64,000 nucleotides of DNA, from NCBI GenBank assembly GCA_029061255.1, contig JAIDSL010000102.1, positions 1 to 64,000 of the forward strand, given 5' to 3'. The notes under the pieces were generated by a model. It was not told where the DNA came from and searched no databases. It was given only the letters and a program-made list of their open reading frames with translations. Positions 37,334 through 48,012 of this stretch are shown here, one piece after another; within the stretch, counting starts at the first letter, position 1; each line of letters begins with the position of its first letter. Source of the stretch: Muribaculaceae bacterium (GTDB lineage Bacteria > Bacteroidota > Bacteroidia > Bacteroidales > Muribaculaceae). The translations under genes were made by a program, and so were the position numbers.

Positions 37334-40300
37334 ATGAAAAACGTTTGTTTTACACTCAGCCGGAAAGTGCTGATGGCGATAGCGTTGCTATTGACATTCT
37401 CACTTCCCGCCCTGGCCCAGAAGATCGAGGTCCACGGCTACGTGGATGATGCGACGGGCGAACCCCTAATTGGTGCCACCGTGATGGAAAAAGGCACATC
37501 AAACGGCACAGCGACCGACTTTGACGGTAACTTCACCCTCAATGTCGCTCCGAATGCCACTCTCGTGATCAGCTACATCGGTTATGACACCCAGGAAGTT
37601 GCAGTCAACGGAAAAACAGACATCCGCGTGACCCTTCAGGACAACGCCACGATGCTTGCCGAGACTGTCGTGATCGGTTACGGCTCCGTGAAGAAATCGG
37701 ATGCGACCGGATCTGTGGCACTCGTAACTCCTGATGAAGTCGAGGCAGGCATTTCTACTTCTGCACAGGATCTTCTTGTAGGCGCAAGCCCCGGTGTGGT
37801 AGTTACAACCAACGGCGGTAGCCCTCAGGGTGGCGGTACAATCCGTATCCGTGGCGGTGCTTCACTGAATGCGTCGAACGACCCTCTTATAGTGCTTGAC
37901 GGTGTGCCTCTCGTGACGGGCGACGTGGAAGGCATGAACAACCCTCTTGCGATGATCGCTCCTGATAACATCGAGAGCATGACAATCCTCAAGGACGCAT
38001 CTGCTACTGCAATCTACGGTAGCCGCGCGTCGAACGGTGTCATCATCATCACTACAAAGAAAGGAAAGAAGGGACGTCCACAAATCAACTTCTCTGCAAG
38101 CTGGAAAGTTGAGACCGCTCGTAAAAAATGGGATGTCATGGATGCAACCCAATTCAGCGAGGCAATCCGAAATTATTGGGGAGCTGACTCCGAGGCAGCA
38201 GCTGCTCTCGGCACAGCAAATACCGATTGGCAGAAAGAAGTGCTCCGCACCACCATCTCTCAGGACTACAACCTTAGTGTCGGTGGTACAGCCGGTTTCC
38301 TCCCTTACCGCGTAAGTGCGTCCTATACCGATAACAAGGGTATCATGAAGAATACCGACATGAAGCGTGTGTCTGCCGGATTCAATCTCAATCCTAAGTT
38401 CTTCAATGGACTCCTCTCTATTAATGCCAACGCAAAAGGGTATTATATCCGCAACCGCTGGGGTAATGACGGAGCTATCGGTTCAGCTGTTTCGTTCAAC
38501 CCGACTCTTCCCGTCTACTCCAATATACCGACCGGCAACAGTGAATTCCCGTATTTCTATAATGGATACACCACTATTGCAGGCAATAACCAGGCCTTCA
38601 ATGTGAATGCATCGCTCAACCCTGTCGCAATGCTCTACGACTATGACAACTACAGCGATGTGTGGCGTTCAAATGGTAATCTCCAGATTGATTACGCACT
38701 TCATTTCCTCCCCGAGCTTCACCTTAACCTGAATCTCGGTTACGACGTAACAAAGTCTGAGAACCATAATACCCTTACCCAGAACTCTCCTTCCGCATGG
38801 AAGAATTCTCCTGATAAGAATGGTGCGGGCACGTATTATGAGAACTGGCATCTCTACCGCAATACCCTTCTTGACTTCTATATGAACTACAAGAAGGAGT
38901 TCGAGGCTATCCAGTCAAATCTTGATGCCATGGTAGGTTACTCCTGGCAGCGTTTCGACAATATGAACCACAACAATGGTACAGTCTATACTACCATGGG
39001 CTTCAAGGCTCCCGAGAACAACGGCGGTAAGCTCGAGATCGACCCGGCTTCTGCTGATAAGATCGGACATGCTTCCGGCAGCGTATTCCCCTACTACAGC
39101 GGTAACCTTATGCTCGTATCTTTCTTCGGACGTATCAACTATTCTTTAAAGGACACATACCTTCTCACATTCACCCTTCGTGATGACGGTACCTCCCGAT
39201 TCTCAAAAGACAACCGCTGGGGTCTCTTCCCATCAGTTGCTCTCGGATGGAAGATCAATAATATGCCTTTCTTCGAGGAGGCTGCACAGACAATGAACGA
39301 CTTCAAGCTCCGACTCGGTTGGGGTCAGACAGGTCAGCAGTCTGTAGGCGGATATTTCCCCTATATGCCACTTTATATCCAGAGCACTGACGGATCATAT
39401 TATCCCAATATGTGGACAGGTACTTATATCGATGGCGGAAAGCTGGTCGGCAACACCTACTATCCCAATGGCTACAATGCAAACCTGAAGTGGGAGACCA
39501 CTACCACTTGGAACGTTGGTTTCGACATGGGATGGCACAACAACAAGTACACCCTTGCCCTTGACTGGTATCTTCGCGATTCCAAGGACCTTCTCGCTTT
39601 CGTGACAGCTACTCCCGGTGCCTTCACGACCAATATGCTCGACCAGAACATCGGTTCGCTCCGCAACATCGGTCTTGAGGCTACTCTTGGTATGCGTGCT
39701 ATCGATACCGAAGACTTCACTTGGAACACAAGCCTCAATGTCGCTTGGAACAAGAACGAGATCACCAAGCTCAACAATGAGGGAACCTATGTGACAACAG
39801 GTGGTATCGCCGGTGGTAACGGTAATACCGTTCAGGTTCATCAGGTAGGTTATCCCGCATTCTCCTATCTTCTCTACGAGCAGATCTACGACCAGAACGG
39901 CAAGCCAATTGAAGGCGCATATGTGGACCAAGACGGCAACGGACAGATTGACTCCAACGACCTCGTGATCAAGCACTCGAGAGACCCGAAGGTGACAATG
40001 TCGTGGAACAATAATTTCTCATATAAAAACTGGGACCTCAGTTTCCAGCTCCGTGCATCCATCGGCAACTATGTCTACAACAATGCACTTGCCGGCAACT
40101 CCACTCTCAGCGAGACCTACCGCAACGGTCTTTCCAACCTGCTCGTGACAGATTATTACTTCCAGGGCGGCCAGACCACCAATACCTATTTGAGCGACTA
40201 CTGGCTTGAGAACGCTGGCTTCGTACGCTGCGACAATATAACACTGGGATATACATGGCCTGATCTCATCGACCATAACCTCCGTCTCCGTGTCTATGGT

Positions 40301-40426
40301 GCAGTACAGAATCCTTTCGTAATCACCAAATATCGCGGTCTTGACCCGGAAGTATTCTCCGGTATTGACAATAGCGTTTATCCGCGTCCCGTATCTTTCA
40401 ACCTCGGTGTGATCGCTACTTTCTAA
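37334..40426 (+). CDS. SusC/RagA-family TonB-linked outer membrane protein
   Basis: 1030 aa; CarboxypepD_reg-like domain, VVIGYGSVKKSDATGSVALV, ILKDASATAIYGSRASNGVIIITTKKG. Confidence 0.97.
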   Translation: MKNVCFTLSRKVLMAIALLLTFSLPALAQKIEVHGYVDDATGEPLIGATVMEKGTSNGTATDFDGNFTLNVAPNATLVISYIGYDTQEVAVNGKTDIRVTLQDNATMLAETVVIGYGSVKKSDATGSVALVTPDEVEAGISTSAQDLLVGASPGVVVTTNGGSPQGGGTIRIRGGASLNASNDPLIVLDGVPLVTGDVEGMNNPLAMIAPDNIESMTILKDASATAIYGSRASNGVIIITTKKGKKGRPQINFSASWKVETARKKWDVMDATQFSEAIRNYWGADSEAAAALGTANTDWQKEVLRTTISQDYNLSVGGTAGFLPYRVSASYTDNKGIMKNTDMKRVSAGFNLNPKFFNGLLSINANAKGYYIRNRWGNDGAIGSAVSFNPTLPVYSNIPTGNSEFPYFYNGYTTIAGNNQAFNVNASLNPVAMLYDYDNYSDVWRSNGNLQIDYALHFLPELHLNLNLGYDVTKSENHNTLTQNSPSAWKNSPDKNGAGTYYENWHLYRNTLLDFYMNYKKEFEAIQSNLDAMVGYSWQRFDNMNHNNGTVYTTMGFKAPENNGGKLEIDPASADKIGHASGSVFPYYSGNLMLVSFFGRINYSLKDTYLLTFTLRDDGTSRFSKDNRWGLFPSVALGWKINNMPFFEEAAQTMNDFKLRLGWGQTGQQSVGGYFPYMPLYIQSTDGSYYPNMWTGTYIDGGKLVGNTYYPNGYNANLKWETTTTWNVGFDMGWHNNKYTLALDWYLRDSKDLLAFVTATPGAFTTNMLDQNIGSLRNIGLEATLGMRAIDTEDFTWNTSLNVAWNKNEITKLNNEGTYVTTGGIAGGNGNTVQVHQVGYPAFSYLLYEQIYDQNGKPIEGAYVDQDGNGQIDSNDLVIKHSRDPKVTMSWNNNFSYKNWDLSFQLRASIGNYVYNNALAGNSTLSETYRNGLSNLLVTDYYFQGGQTTNTYLSDYWLENAGFVRCDNITLGYTWPDLIDHNLRLRVYGAVQNPFVITKYRGLDPEVFSGIDNSVYPRPVSFNLGVIATF

Positions 40427-40449
40427 TCTTCTCCAATTAATATCCACTT

Positions 40450-42228
40450 ATGAAATCATATATCAATAAATATCTTTTGGGATCTATGGCGGTGGCTGCA
40501 CTCGGACTCTCTTCCTGCGTCGGCGACCTTGACCAGTTCCCTAAAAACCCCACGGACCTTACTCCGGACCAGTTCGCTTCTAATCCGAAGGAGTATATCG
40601 GTGGTGCACTTGGAAAATGCTACAGTGGAATCGCCATTTCCGGTCAGGGTGGTTCAGGTTCGTCTGATATCTCGGGCCTTGACAATGGCCGCAGCTGCTG
40701 GAGCCGTGCGATATTCATGCTCAATGAGTTTACTACTGATGAGTGCCTTTGGATCTGGAAAGACTCCGGAGTGTTCGACCTCTGCACAAGCACATGGAGC
40801 TCCAACAACGAGAACGTATTCGGTACATACTCGCGTCTTTATACCCACATAGCGGTTTGCAACGACTTCATACGTCTTTCCCGCAATATTGGTGACTACG
40901 GTATATCTACCGGTGATGGTGCAAATCAGATTTCTCAGGCAGACCTCGACCAGTTTGTGCTTGAGGCTCGTGCTCTTCGTGGCTTGAGCTACTACTATGT
41001 GATTGACCTTTTCGGCAATGCCGCCGACGCATGGGACAACCAGCTTACCGGCGAAGAACCCCCCTACATCACCCGCAAGGATCTTTTCGACAAGGTGACA
41101 GCAGATCTCGAGGACGTGCTCGCAAACTTCAAGGAGTCAGGTATATATGGCCGTATCGGCAAAGATGCGGTAGAGGCTCTTCTCGCTAAGTTCTATCTTA
41201 ATGCAGAAGTATGGACAGGCACTGCACGCTGGCAAGAATGCTGGGCACACTGCCAGAACATCATCAACAACCACAAGGGTGGAGGTTTCGAAGGATCCGG
41301 CCTTGCTATGGATTATCTTTCTGTATTCTGTGCTAATAATGATATGTTTGCCCATGGTGGCAGCCTTAAGGCACAGAATGAAATTCTATGGAACATTCCA
41401 TATGCATATCAGGGCAACATCACCAATGCTAACGGTGAGCAGCAGAACGTATGGCTTACCCAAAGTTATGGCGGCACATCATTCCTGATCCTTTCTGCAC
41501 TTAGCGATCAGAACACTGCTACACCGGGATGGTTCGGTATCAACGGACAGTGGACATGTATGCACGCTCGTCCTGAGTTCTGCGAGAAATTCAACTTCAG
41601 CAATGGTGTGAGCCAGGATGGCAGAACATGGCTGTGGTTTACAGAGAATGATGGCTTCACTATGGCCAACACAGATTTCTCGACCTATAAGAATGGCTAT
41701 GTGCCCAACAAGTTCACAAATGTCTACTGTAATGCAGACGGCACAATGCCACGTTGGCAGGATCCGGAGACCGGTCTTCCCCGTGCAGGCGTTCATGACC
41801 TCAGCAATCCCGAAAACTACGGAATCGCTACCTATGCCACTTTCGCTGAGACCGATTATCCTGTGATCCGCCTGGCAGAAATCTACCTTACAGCAGCCGA
41901 GGCTCACGTAAGAGGCAATGTAGGCTCCCAGTCAGAAGCTCTTGAGTATGTAAATATCGTACGCCGCCGTGCAGGAGTAGGCAACTGGAACGCTGCAGAA
42001 CTCACAGCCAACAACCTTCTTGACGAACGTGCACGTGAGCTTTACTGGGAAAACAATCGCCGTACGGACCTTGTACGTGCCGGAATGTTTACATCTCGCT
42101 ACAATTGGAGCTGGAAGAACAATGTGGAAAGTGGAGCTGCCATTTCCGATCATATGAATGTCTTCCCTATACCTACTTCTGTCATCAATTCCTACGCTTC
42201 TGAGTATCCTCAGAATCCCGGATATTGA
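40450..42228 (+). CDS. SusD/RagB-family lipoprotein
   Basis: 592 aa; lipobox LGLSSCVGD; PVIRLAEIYLTAAEAH; LLDERARELYWENNRRTDLVR; ends YPQNPGY. Confidence 0.97.
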   Translation: MKSYINKYLLGSMAVAALGLSSCVGDLDQFPKNPTDLTPDQFASNPKEYIGGALGKCYSGIAISGQGGSGSSDISGLDNGRSCWSRAIFMLNEFTTDECLWIWKDSGVFDLCTSTWSSNNENVFGTYSRLYTHIAVCNDFIRLSRNIGDYGISTGDGANQISQADLDQFVLEARALRGLSYYYVIDLFGNAADAWDNQLTGEEPPYITRKDLFDKVTADLEDVLANFKESGIYGRIGKDAVEALLAKFYLNAEVWTGTARWQECWAHCQNIINNHKGGGFEGSGLAMDYLSVFCANNDMFAHGGSLKAQNEILWNIPYAYQGNITNANGEQQNVWLTQSYGGTSFLILSALSDQNTATPGWFGINGQWTCMHARPEFCEKFNFSNGVSQDGRTWLWFTENDGFTMANTDFSTYKNGYVPNKFTNVYCNADGTMPRWQDPETGLPRAGVHDLSNPENYGIATYATFAETDYPVIRLAEIYLTAAEAHVRGNVGSQSEALEYVNIVRRRAGVGNWNAAELTANNLLDERARELYWENNRRTDLVRAGMFTSRYNWSWKNNVESGAAISDHMNVFPIPTSVINSYASEYPQNPGY

Positions 42229-42268
42229 TCTGAACCTTGTATGGATTAATCTAAAAGAAAACTAAGAA

Positions 42269-43147
42269 ATGAAAAAGATATCATTGATGATGACGCTCCT
42301 GTTCATTCTTGGAGCTGCATTCACTTCCTGCAAGGAAGACACACAACCGCGGCTTGAGAAGCCGACAGAGTTTGTGCTCAATACTCCGCCGATGGCAAAT
42401 GAGACTTATGTGCTTGAGGAATATGACGGAGTGGCTACCCAGATATATCTGACCGTCAGCCAGCCCAATTATGGACTCGGCACTGTGACAAGCTATGAGG
42501 TACAGCTCAGTAAGACTGAGGATTTCGCAACTTATCAAAGTCTCCTTACTGTCAATACACAGGCTAAGATTCAGTGTGACGGCTATGAGTGGTCAGTGGC
42601 CATGAACGCGCTGAACGGCATCACTACTGAAGAAGATGCAGATAAGTTTACCGGCGATGCAGAGGAAATATATGTCCGCGTTCGGGCGTTCATTCCCAAC
42701 GCTGATTACAGCTCTATCTGCTCCAACGTAATTAAGCTCAATGTGCAGCCCTACTTTGCTGTTCGCGCTCCCGGAAAGATTTACGTTATCGGTAACGTTA
42801 ACGGCTGGGACATCAACAACGGCTCTATCTATCTCAGCGAACCTGACAACGGCATTGGCAGCCACATCTATTCCGGTGAGTTTGAAATCACAGCCGAGCA
42901 GGCAAGCAGCGGCTTCCGCTTCTATACCGAACTCGGTAACTGGGGTAGCGATGGTGCTCTTCCGTCGATCGGTGCCAACGCCAACGACGGTGATAATGCT
43001 AATGTTGCTCTTGATGATGACAGCTACTATGCCGGCCCGTGTGTATACGGTAAGGGTAACTGGAACATCACTAATTGGGAAGGCGGCAAGATGAAGATGA
43101 CCGTCGACCTTAACGAGATGAAGGTTTATTTCCAGAAAGCTAATTAA
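42269..43147 (+). CDS. SusE-like surface glycan-binding lipoprotein
   Basis: 292 aa; lipobox AAFTSCKED; repeated sheet domain, YVIGNVNGWDINNG. Confidence 0.8.
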   Translation: MKKISLMMTLLFILGAAFTSCKEDTQPRLEKPTEFVLNTPPMANETYVLEEYDGVATQIYLTVSQPNYGLGTVTSYEVQLSKTEDFATYQSLLTVNTQAKIQCDGYEWSVAMNALNGITTEEDADKFTGDAEEIYVRVRAFIPNADYSSICSNVIKLNVQPYFAVRAPGKIYVIGNVNGWDINNGSIYLSEPDNGIGSHIYSGEFEITAEQASSGFRFYTELGNWGSDGALPSIGANANDGDNANVALDDDSYYAGPCVYGKGNWNITNWEGGKMKMTVDLNEMKVYFQKAN

Positions 43148-43162
43148 TTGATAAGTGGTATC

Positions 43163-43195
43163 TGTCCGGGACTCCCGGAATGTGAATCCCGGACA
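43163..43195 (+). terminator. Hairpin between SusE-like and SusF-like genes
   Basis: tgtccgggactcccggaatgtgaatcccggaca; possible attenuator. Confidence 0.5.
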
Positions 43196-43222
43196 GAGGC
43201 CTCATCTAACATTTAAATCAAT

Positions 43223-44653
43223 ATGAAGAAATCATTAATATATTTTTCCGCTCTGTTGGCATTCGGATTGGCTTCCTGCGATGATACGAGTGATCTCGGT
43301 GTGATGCAGACCAACCCGCAGGAGACAGTGATGGTGAAAGACGGTGTTGGTGTCAATCTGGTAGCGCCAGTCAGCGGCAGTTCGCTCAATCTTGCATCCC
43401 AGGCAGAAGTTATTCCTGTCATAAGCTATACAGTAGACCAGACGATTCCCCAGAACGCAACCATGGATTTCGTAATGGAGCTTGCAAAAGATGATTCTTA
43501 TGCCGGTGCCATAGAGATTCCCATGGAGAAGGTGGAGGGAACAGATAATACATATGGTGTAAGGGCTTCTTATTGGGATGATGCCTTCCGTCATCTTCTT
43601 GGTAAGGCTCCATTTGCAAAGGATAACTACATTCGCGTGGCAGCCTTCGTTTGCGTAGATTCACAACGCAGCCGTATAGGCGGTGCTGACAGCTGGTATG
43701 CACAGAAGTCACTTTCCGTAACTCCAGTTGACCTAAATATTCAGGTGGAGGAGGCTTACTATCTCGTAGGCTCTCTCAACGATTGGCAGATACCTACTGC
43801 AATCAAGTTTAGTCATTCAGATCTCAGCCCGTTTGATGATCCTGTATTCACTCTTGCCATTGACGTGCCCGCCGAGCTCGAGACAGCAGGTTGCTGGTGG
43901 AAGATCGTTCCTGAGTCCGCTTATCAAGCTGGTTCTTGGGATGGGCTATTCGGCACGGCTGTTGATGGTGATACCTCGCTGGAAGGTCTTCTTGTAGAGA
44001 ATGGCCAGGCAGGCTGTCTGAAGATAGCCGGTCAGTATCTATTCACAATCAATATGCTTGACGGATCATATAAGGTTAGCCAGGCTATCCCGATGCTCTA
44101 CACTCCGGGTAATGGAAATGGCTGGAATTTTGAGACAGGTATGCTTGACACTTGGAACTACGCTGACTATTTCGGTTTCACCCACATGAACGGTGGCTTC
44201 AAGGTTACAGATCGACCCGCATGGGGCGGTATGGAATGGGGTGCCGGTGACGATCCCGGTACACTCAAGCTTGGTGGCGGTGATATCAATGGTCCTGAAA
44301 ACGGCCTCTACTGGATGACAGTCAACATTGGTTCGCTCACATACGAGTTCCTTAAAGTCGAGACTATCGGTATGATTGGTGGTTTCTCTGACGACAACAA
44401 CTGGTCTTCAGATTATGCCGTACTCACTCCGACGGATGATCTTCTGGTATTGACTGCAGATGTAGAATTTACAAATGCCAATACGGAATGGAAGTTCCGT
44501 GTCAACAGTGATTGGGCAGTCAACCTCGGTGCCGGTGAAGAAGGTGTATTGAGCCTTGATGGTGCAAACCTGACCGCTCCGGGCGTAGGTACTTACACCA
44601 TCACCCTCGATCTCCGTACAGTTCCTTACTCCTACACCGCAGTAAAGAAATAA
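43223..44653 (+). CDS. SusF/SusE-like surface glycan-binding lipoprotein
   Basis: 476 aa; lipobox FGLASCDD; YYLVGSLNDWQIPTAIKFSHS, IGMIGGFSDDNNWSSDYAVLT. Confidence 0.82.
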   Translation: MKKSLIYFSALLAFGLASCDDTSDLGVMQTNPQETVMVKDGVGVNLVAPVSGSSLNLASQAEVIPVISYTVDQTIPQNATMDFVMELAKDDSYAGAIEIPMEKVEGTDNTYGVRASYWDDAFRHLLGKAPFAKDNYIRVAAFVCVDSQRSRIGGADSWYAQKSLSVTPVDLNIQVEEAYYLVGSLNDWQIPTAIKFSHSDLSPFDDPVFTLAIDVPAELETAGCWWKIVPESAYQAGSWDGLFGTAVDGDTSLEGLLVENGQAGCLKIAGQYLFTINMLDGSYKVSQAIPMLYTPGNGNGWNFETGMLDTWNYADYFGFTHMNGGFKVTDRPAWGGMEWGAGDDPGTLKLGGGDINGPENGLYWMTVNIGSLTYEFLKVETIGMIGGFSDDNNWSSDYAVLTPTDDLLVLTADVEFTNANTEWKFRVNSDWAVNLGAGEEGVLSLDGANLTAPGVGTYTITLDLRTVPYSYTAVKK

Positions 44654-44674
44654 TCCCCATCCTCTATATCCACA

Positions 44675-44707
44675 AAGCCCGCCCCGGTCTCTCCGGAGCG
44701 GGCTTTT
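44675..44707 (+). terminator. Rho-independent terminator
   Basis: aagcccgccccggtctctccggagcgggctttt. Confidence 0.8.
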
Positions 44708-45034
44708 CTTATGGACTGTCAAACGCAGTTATCTCAATCTCTCCGGCACCATTCAGACGGGCTGAGAGCAAATATCCGGCAAGTGCAGTTTAGTCAGTTC
44801 GGCCGAGTACGCAGTGAAGATGAGTGTAGGTCTCCCCCGTAAAAAAAGTTGGTAAAAATTTTTATTAAGGATTTCGAGGGATTCTTATTTTGCTTTGCAT
44901 GCACATAGCAGACTACTATATATGAGTACAGGTTGCTATATCTTTACGTTAAAAGTTCTAAATTTTTACTTTGATAGCAAAAAATACACTAACTTTGTAA
45001 AATATACTACATCTAACGACTTAACCTTTCAATC

Positions 45035-46960
45035 ATGAAAAGAATTCGACTGTTCTTGCTCAGTCTTGCCGGCATAGCAGCCCTCAACGCTGCCAATACG
45101 AAAGCACTCATCCCGGAAGCTCCAATCATAGGCGCTGACGTGTCGTGGCTGCAGATGCAGGAAAACAAGGGTATGAAATTCTCACAAATGGGAGAAGTCC
45201 ATGATCCTTTGAGAATACTTAGGGCAAATGGCTTTAATTGGGTGAGGCTGCGCCTGTTTGTGGATCCGGAGACCGAGGGTGGATATTCACCTGACGGATA
45301 TTGTGGCCTTGATTCAACGCTCGCGATGGCGGATAAAGTCAAAAAAGCCGGAATGCAGCTGTTGCTTGACTTCCACTATAGCGACAACTGGGCTGACCCT
45401 CAGAAGCAATATGTGCCTGCCCGATGGAAAGGACTGGGACGTGACTCCCTCGCGCAAGCGATACATGATTATACAAAGAACACGATGCAGGCTTTCATCG
45501 ACCGTGGTGTCTGTCCGGACATGGTTCAGACCGGCAACGAACTCAACAACGGGATGTGCTGGCCCGTTGGAGACATTAAGAATGGATATGGAGACTTTTC
45601 GAAACTTCTTGCTGCAGGAATCCAGGGTGTCAGGGATGTGGCTCCTGAAGTGCCCGTGATGTTGCATCTGGCACGCGGCGGAAACTATAAGGGATCTGTG
45701 GAATTCTTTGATTCCATAATGTCTAACGGAGTGGAATTCGATATAATCGGACAGTCATATTATCCCGAGCACCACGGCACCCTCGAAGAACTTAAGGAGA
45801 ATTTGATAGGACTGGCGGAACGCTATGGAAAACCTATTTCCGTAGTAGAGTACCGTGACCACAGAAAAGAGGTAAACGAAATTGTAGCCGAACTTCCCGA
45901 TGGTCTCGGTCTGGGCACTTTCATCTGGGAGGCTACATCGCCGATGTGGGGAAATCTGTTCGGAAAGGATGGTGCAACTACAGAGGAGATGAAGATCTAT
46001 CCAGAGCTTCGCCGTACGCTTCCAGTACGTTCGGAAAATCTGCCGATGCACGACCCTGTCATGGCATTCGACAAGGGTCGCTACTATATATTCTCAACAG
46101 GAATGGGCATAGATGCGCATTCTTCGGAAGACATGAAGACCTGGCGGCGCGAACCTTCACTTCTCATTCCTTTTCCGGAGTGGCCAAAGGAATACGTTCC
46201 ATCCTATAGAGGGCATACATGGGCTCCCGATATAGTGAAGCATGATGGGAAATGGTATCTTTATTACTCCTGTTCAACCTTTGGAAAGAATATATCTGCT
46301 ATTGGCGTTGCTGTAAACAAGACCCTTGATCCAAACGATCCGGAATATAAATGGGAGGATCTCGGACTGGTGATAAAGTCAAGTCCCGGTGAAAACAACT
46401 GGAACGCCATTGATCCCGCTGTCTCGTTTGACAGTAATGGAAAGCCATGGATGACGTTCGGATCGTTCTGGGACGGCATACAGCTCGTTCCTCTCGCCGA
46501 TGACATGAAGACGCCTCTTTCCGAACCAGTGACCGTAGCACGTCGCGGTGTGCCCGATGACTCGGATCCTGAACTCGGCAATGAAGATGGCGTGGAGGCA
46601 GGACCAAACGCTATAGAAGCCCCCTTCATAGTGCATAAGGATGGATGGTATTATCTTATCGCAAGCCATGACTACTGCTGCCGTGGGCTTAAGAGCAACT
46701 ATAATACCGTAGTAGGCCGATCTCGCGACATACAAGGTCCCTACGTGGATTCCAAAGGCATCGATATGCGTGACGGAGGTGGGGAAATACTTGCTGCCAG
46801 AGACGACGACTATGCCGGAGTTGGGCATTGCGGCTTATATGAGTTCGATGGCAAATGGTGGTTTGTGGCCCATGGCTATGACAGAAAACGAAACGGTGCC
46901 TCCCGCCTTTACCTGAAGCCCGTAGTCTGGACAGACGGCTTCCCCTCAGTATTTAAATAA
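45035..46960 (+). CDS. Bifunctional GH53 endo-beta-1,4-galactanase - GH43 arabinanase-like fusion
   Basis: 641 aa; N-half GADVSWLQMQENKGMKF, NWVRLRLFVDPE, LLLDFHYSDNWADPQKQ, QTGNELNNGM (GH53); C-half HDPVMAFDKGRYYIFSTGMGI, HTWAPDIVKHDGKWYLYYSCSTFGKNISAIGVA, NAIDPAVSFDSNGKPWMTFGSFWDGI, NAIEAPFIVHKDGWYYLIAS (GH43). Confidence 0.93.
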   Translation: MKRIRLFLLSLAGIAALNAANTKALIPEAPIIGADVSWLQMQENKGMKFSQMGEVHDPLRILRANGFNWVRLRLFVDPETEGGYSPDGYCGLDSTLAMADKVKKAGMQLLLDFHYSDNWADPQKQYVPARWKGLGRDSLAQAIHDYTKNTMQAFIDRGVCPDMVQTGNELNNGMCWPVGDIKNGYGDFSKLLAAGIQGVRDVAPEVPVMLHLARGGNYKGSVEFFDSIMSNGVEFDIIGQSYYPEHHGTLEELKENLIGLAERYGKPISVVEYRDHRKEVNEIVAELPDGLGLGTFIWEATSPMWGNLFGKDGATTEEMKIYPELRRTLPVRSENLPMHDPVMAFDKGRYYIFSTGMGIDAHSSEDMKTWRREPSLLIPFPEWPKEYVPSYRGHTWAPDIVKHDGKWYLYYSCSTFGKNISAIGVAVNKTLDPNDPEYKWEDLGLVIKSSPGENNWNAIDPAVSFDSNGKPWMTFGSFWDGIQLVPLADDMKTPLSEPVTVARRGVPDDSDPELGNEDGVEAGPNAIEAPFIVHKDGWYYLIASHDYCCRGLKSNYNTVVGRSRDIQGPYVDSKGIDMRDGGGEILAARDDDYAGVGHCGLYEFDGKWWFVAHGYDRKRNGASRLYLKPVVWTDGFPSVFK

Positions 46961-46977
46961 ACAATTTGTCAGCTTAT

Positions 46978-47985
46978 ATGAAATTTAAATCAGTATTATT
47001 ATTTTCCTTTTTTCTCTCAAGCCTTACAGGAATAGCAGGATCTACGAAATCCGGATTCGCCAAAGGTGCCGACGTAGGTTGGCTATCACAGTTAGAGGCT
47101 GAAGGACATAAGTTCTATACTCCGGATGAAGAGCATAAGGAGATGGAATGCATGCAGCTTCTTCGCGACTATTGCGGAGTCAACTCCATACGCCTTCGCG
47201 TCTGGGTAAATCCTAAGAATGGATGGAATTCCATCCCTGACGTGATGGCGAAAGCCAAACGCGCTGCTGATCTTGGGCTTCGCACAATGATAGATTTCCA
47301 TTTCTCCGACCATTGGGCTGACCCAGGACAGCAGGAGATGCCGGAAGCTTGGAAAGGACTGTCGTTTGAGGAGCAGAAGAAAGCCTTAGCTGATCATGTG
47401 ACAGAAACGCTTACAGCCCTTAAGAATATAGGGGTGACTCCCGAATGGGTACAGATAGGAAACGAGACAACTCCGGGAATGATGCTGCCGGTAGGATCTC
47501 TCGATAATCCGGAGCAACTGACCGCCCTTAACAATGCCGGCTACGATGCCGTGAAGGCTGTATTGCCTGACGCAAAGGTCATCGTGCATCTCGACAATGG
47601 TTATGATCGCGAACGATTTGACCGTATGTTTGGGATGTTTGAGAAGCAAGGTGGCAAGTATGATATGATCGGTATGTCGATCTATCCCTATTGGGCTGCC
47701 CAGAACGGATATAGCGGAGGCTGGGAAGGAGTGACGGCAGATGCTATCGCCAACATCGACTATCTGAAGCAGCGATACGGACGACCGGTGATGATCTGCG
47801 AGATCGGTATGCCATACGATCAAGGGGAGCTATGTGCGGAATTCGTGAAGAAGCTCATGCAGGCTGACTCGGAAGGTATCTTCTATTGGGAACCGGAAGC
47901 CCCCGAAGGATACAATGGAGGATACAATTTAGGCTGCTTTGAAAAAGGCACTCCAACAAAAGCATTGACTCCATTCAAAGATTAA
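46978..47985 (+). CDS. GH53 endo-beta-1,4-galactanase
   Basis: GFAKGADVGWLSQLEAEGHKFY, NSIRLRVWVNPKNGW, MIDFHFSDHWADPGQQ, VQIGNETTPGMM. ATG at 46978 preferred over TTG at 46966. Confidence 0.95.
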   Translation: MKFKSVLLFSFFLSSLTGIAGSTKSGFAKGADVGWLSQLEAEGHKFYTPDEEHKEMECMQLLRDYCGVNSIRLRVWVNPKNGWNSIPDVMAKAKRAADLGLRTMIDFHFSDHWADPGQQEMPEAWKGLSFEEQKKALADHVTETLTALKNIGVTPEWVQIGNETTPGMMLPVGSLDNPEQLTALNNAGYDAVKAVLPDAKVIVHLDNGYDRERFDRMFGMFEKQGGKYDMIGMSIYPYWAAQNGYSGGWEGVTADAIANIDYLKQRYGRPVMICEIGMPYDQGELCAEFVKKLMQADSEGIFYWEPEAPEGYNGGYNLGCFEKGTPTKALTPFKD

Positions 47986-48012
47986 ATTTTTGATATGATA
48001 AATTAAATCGAT

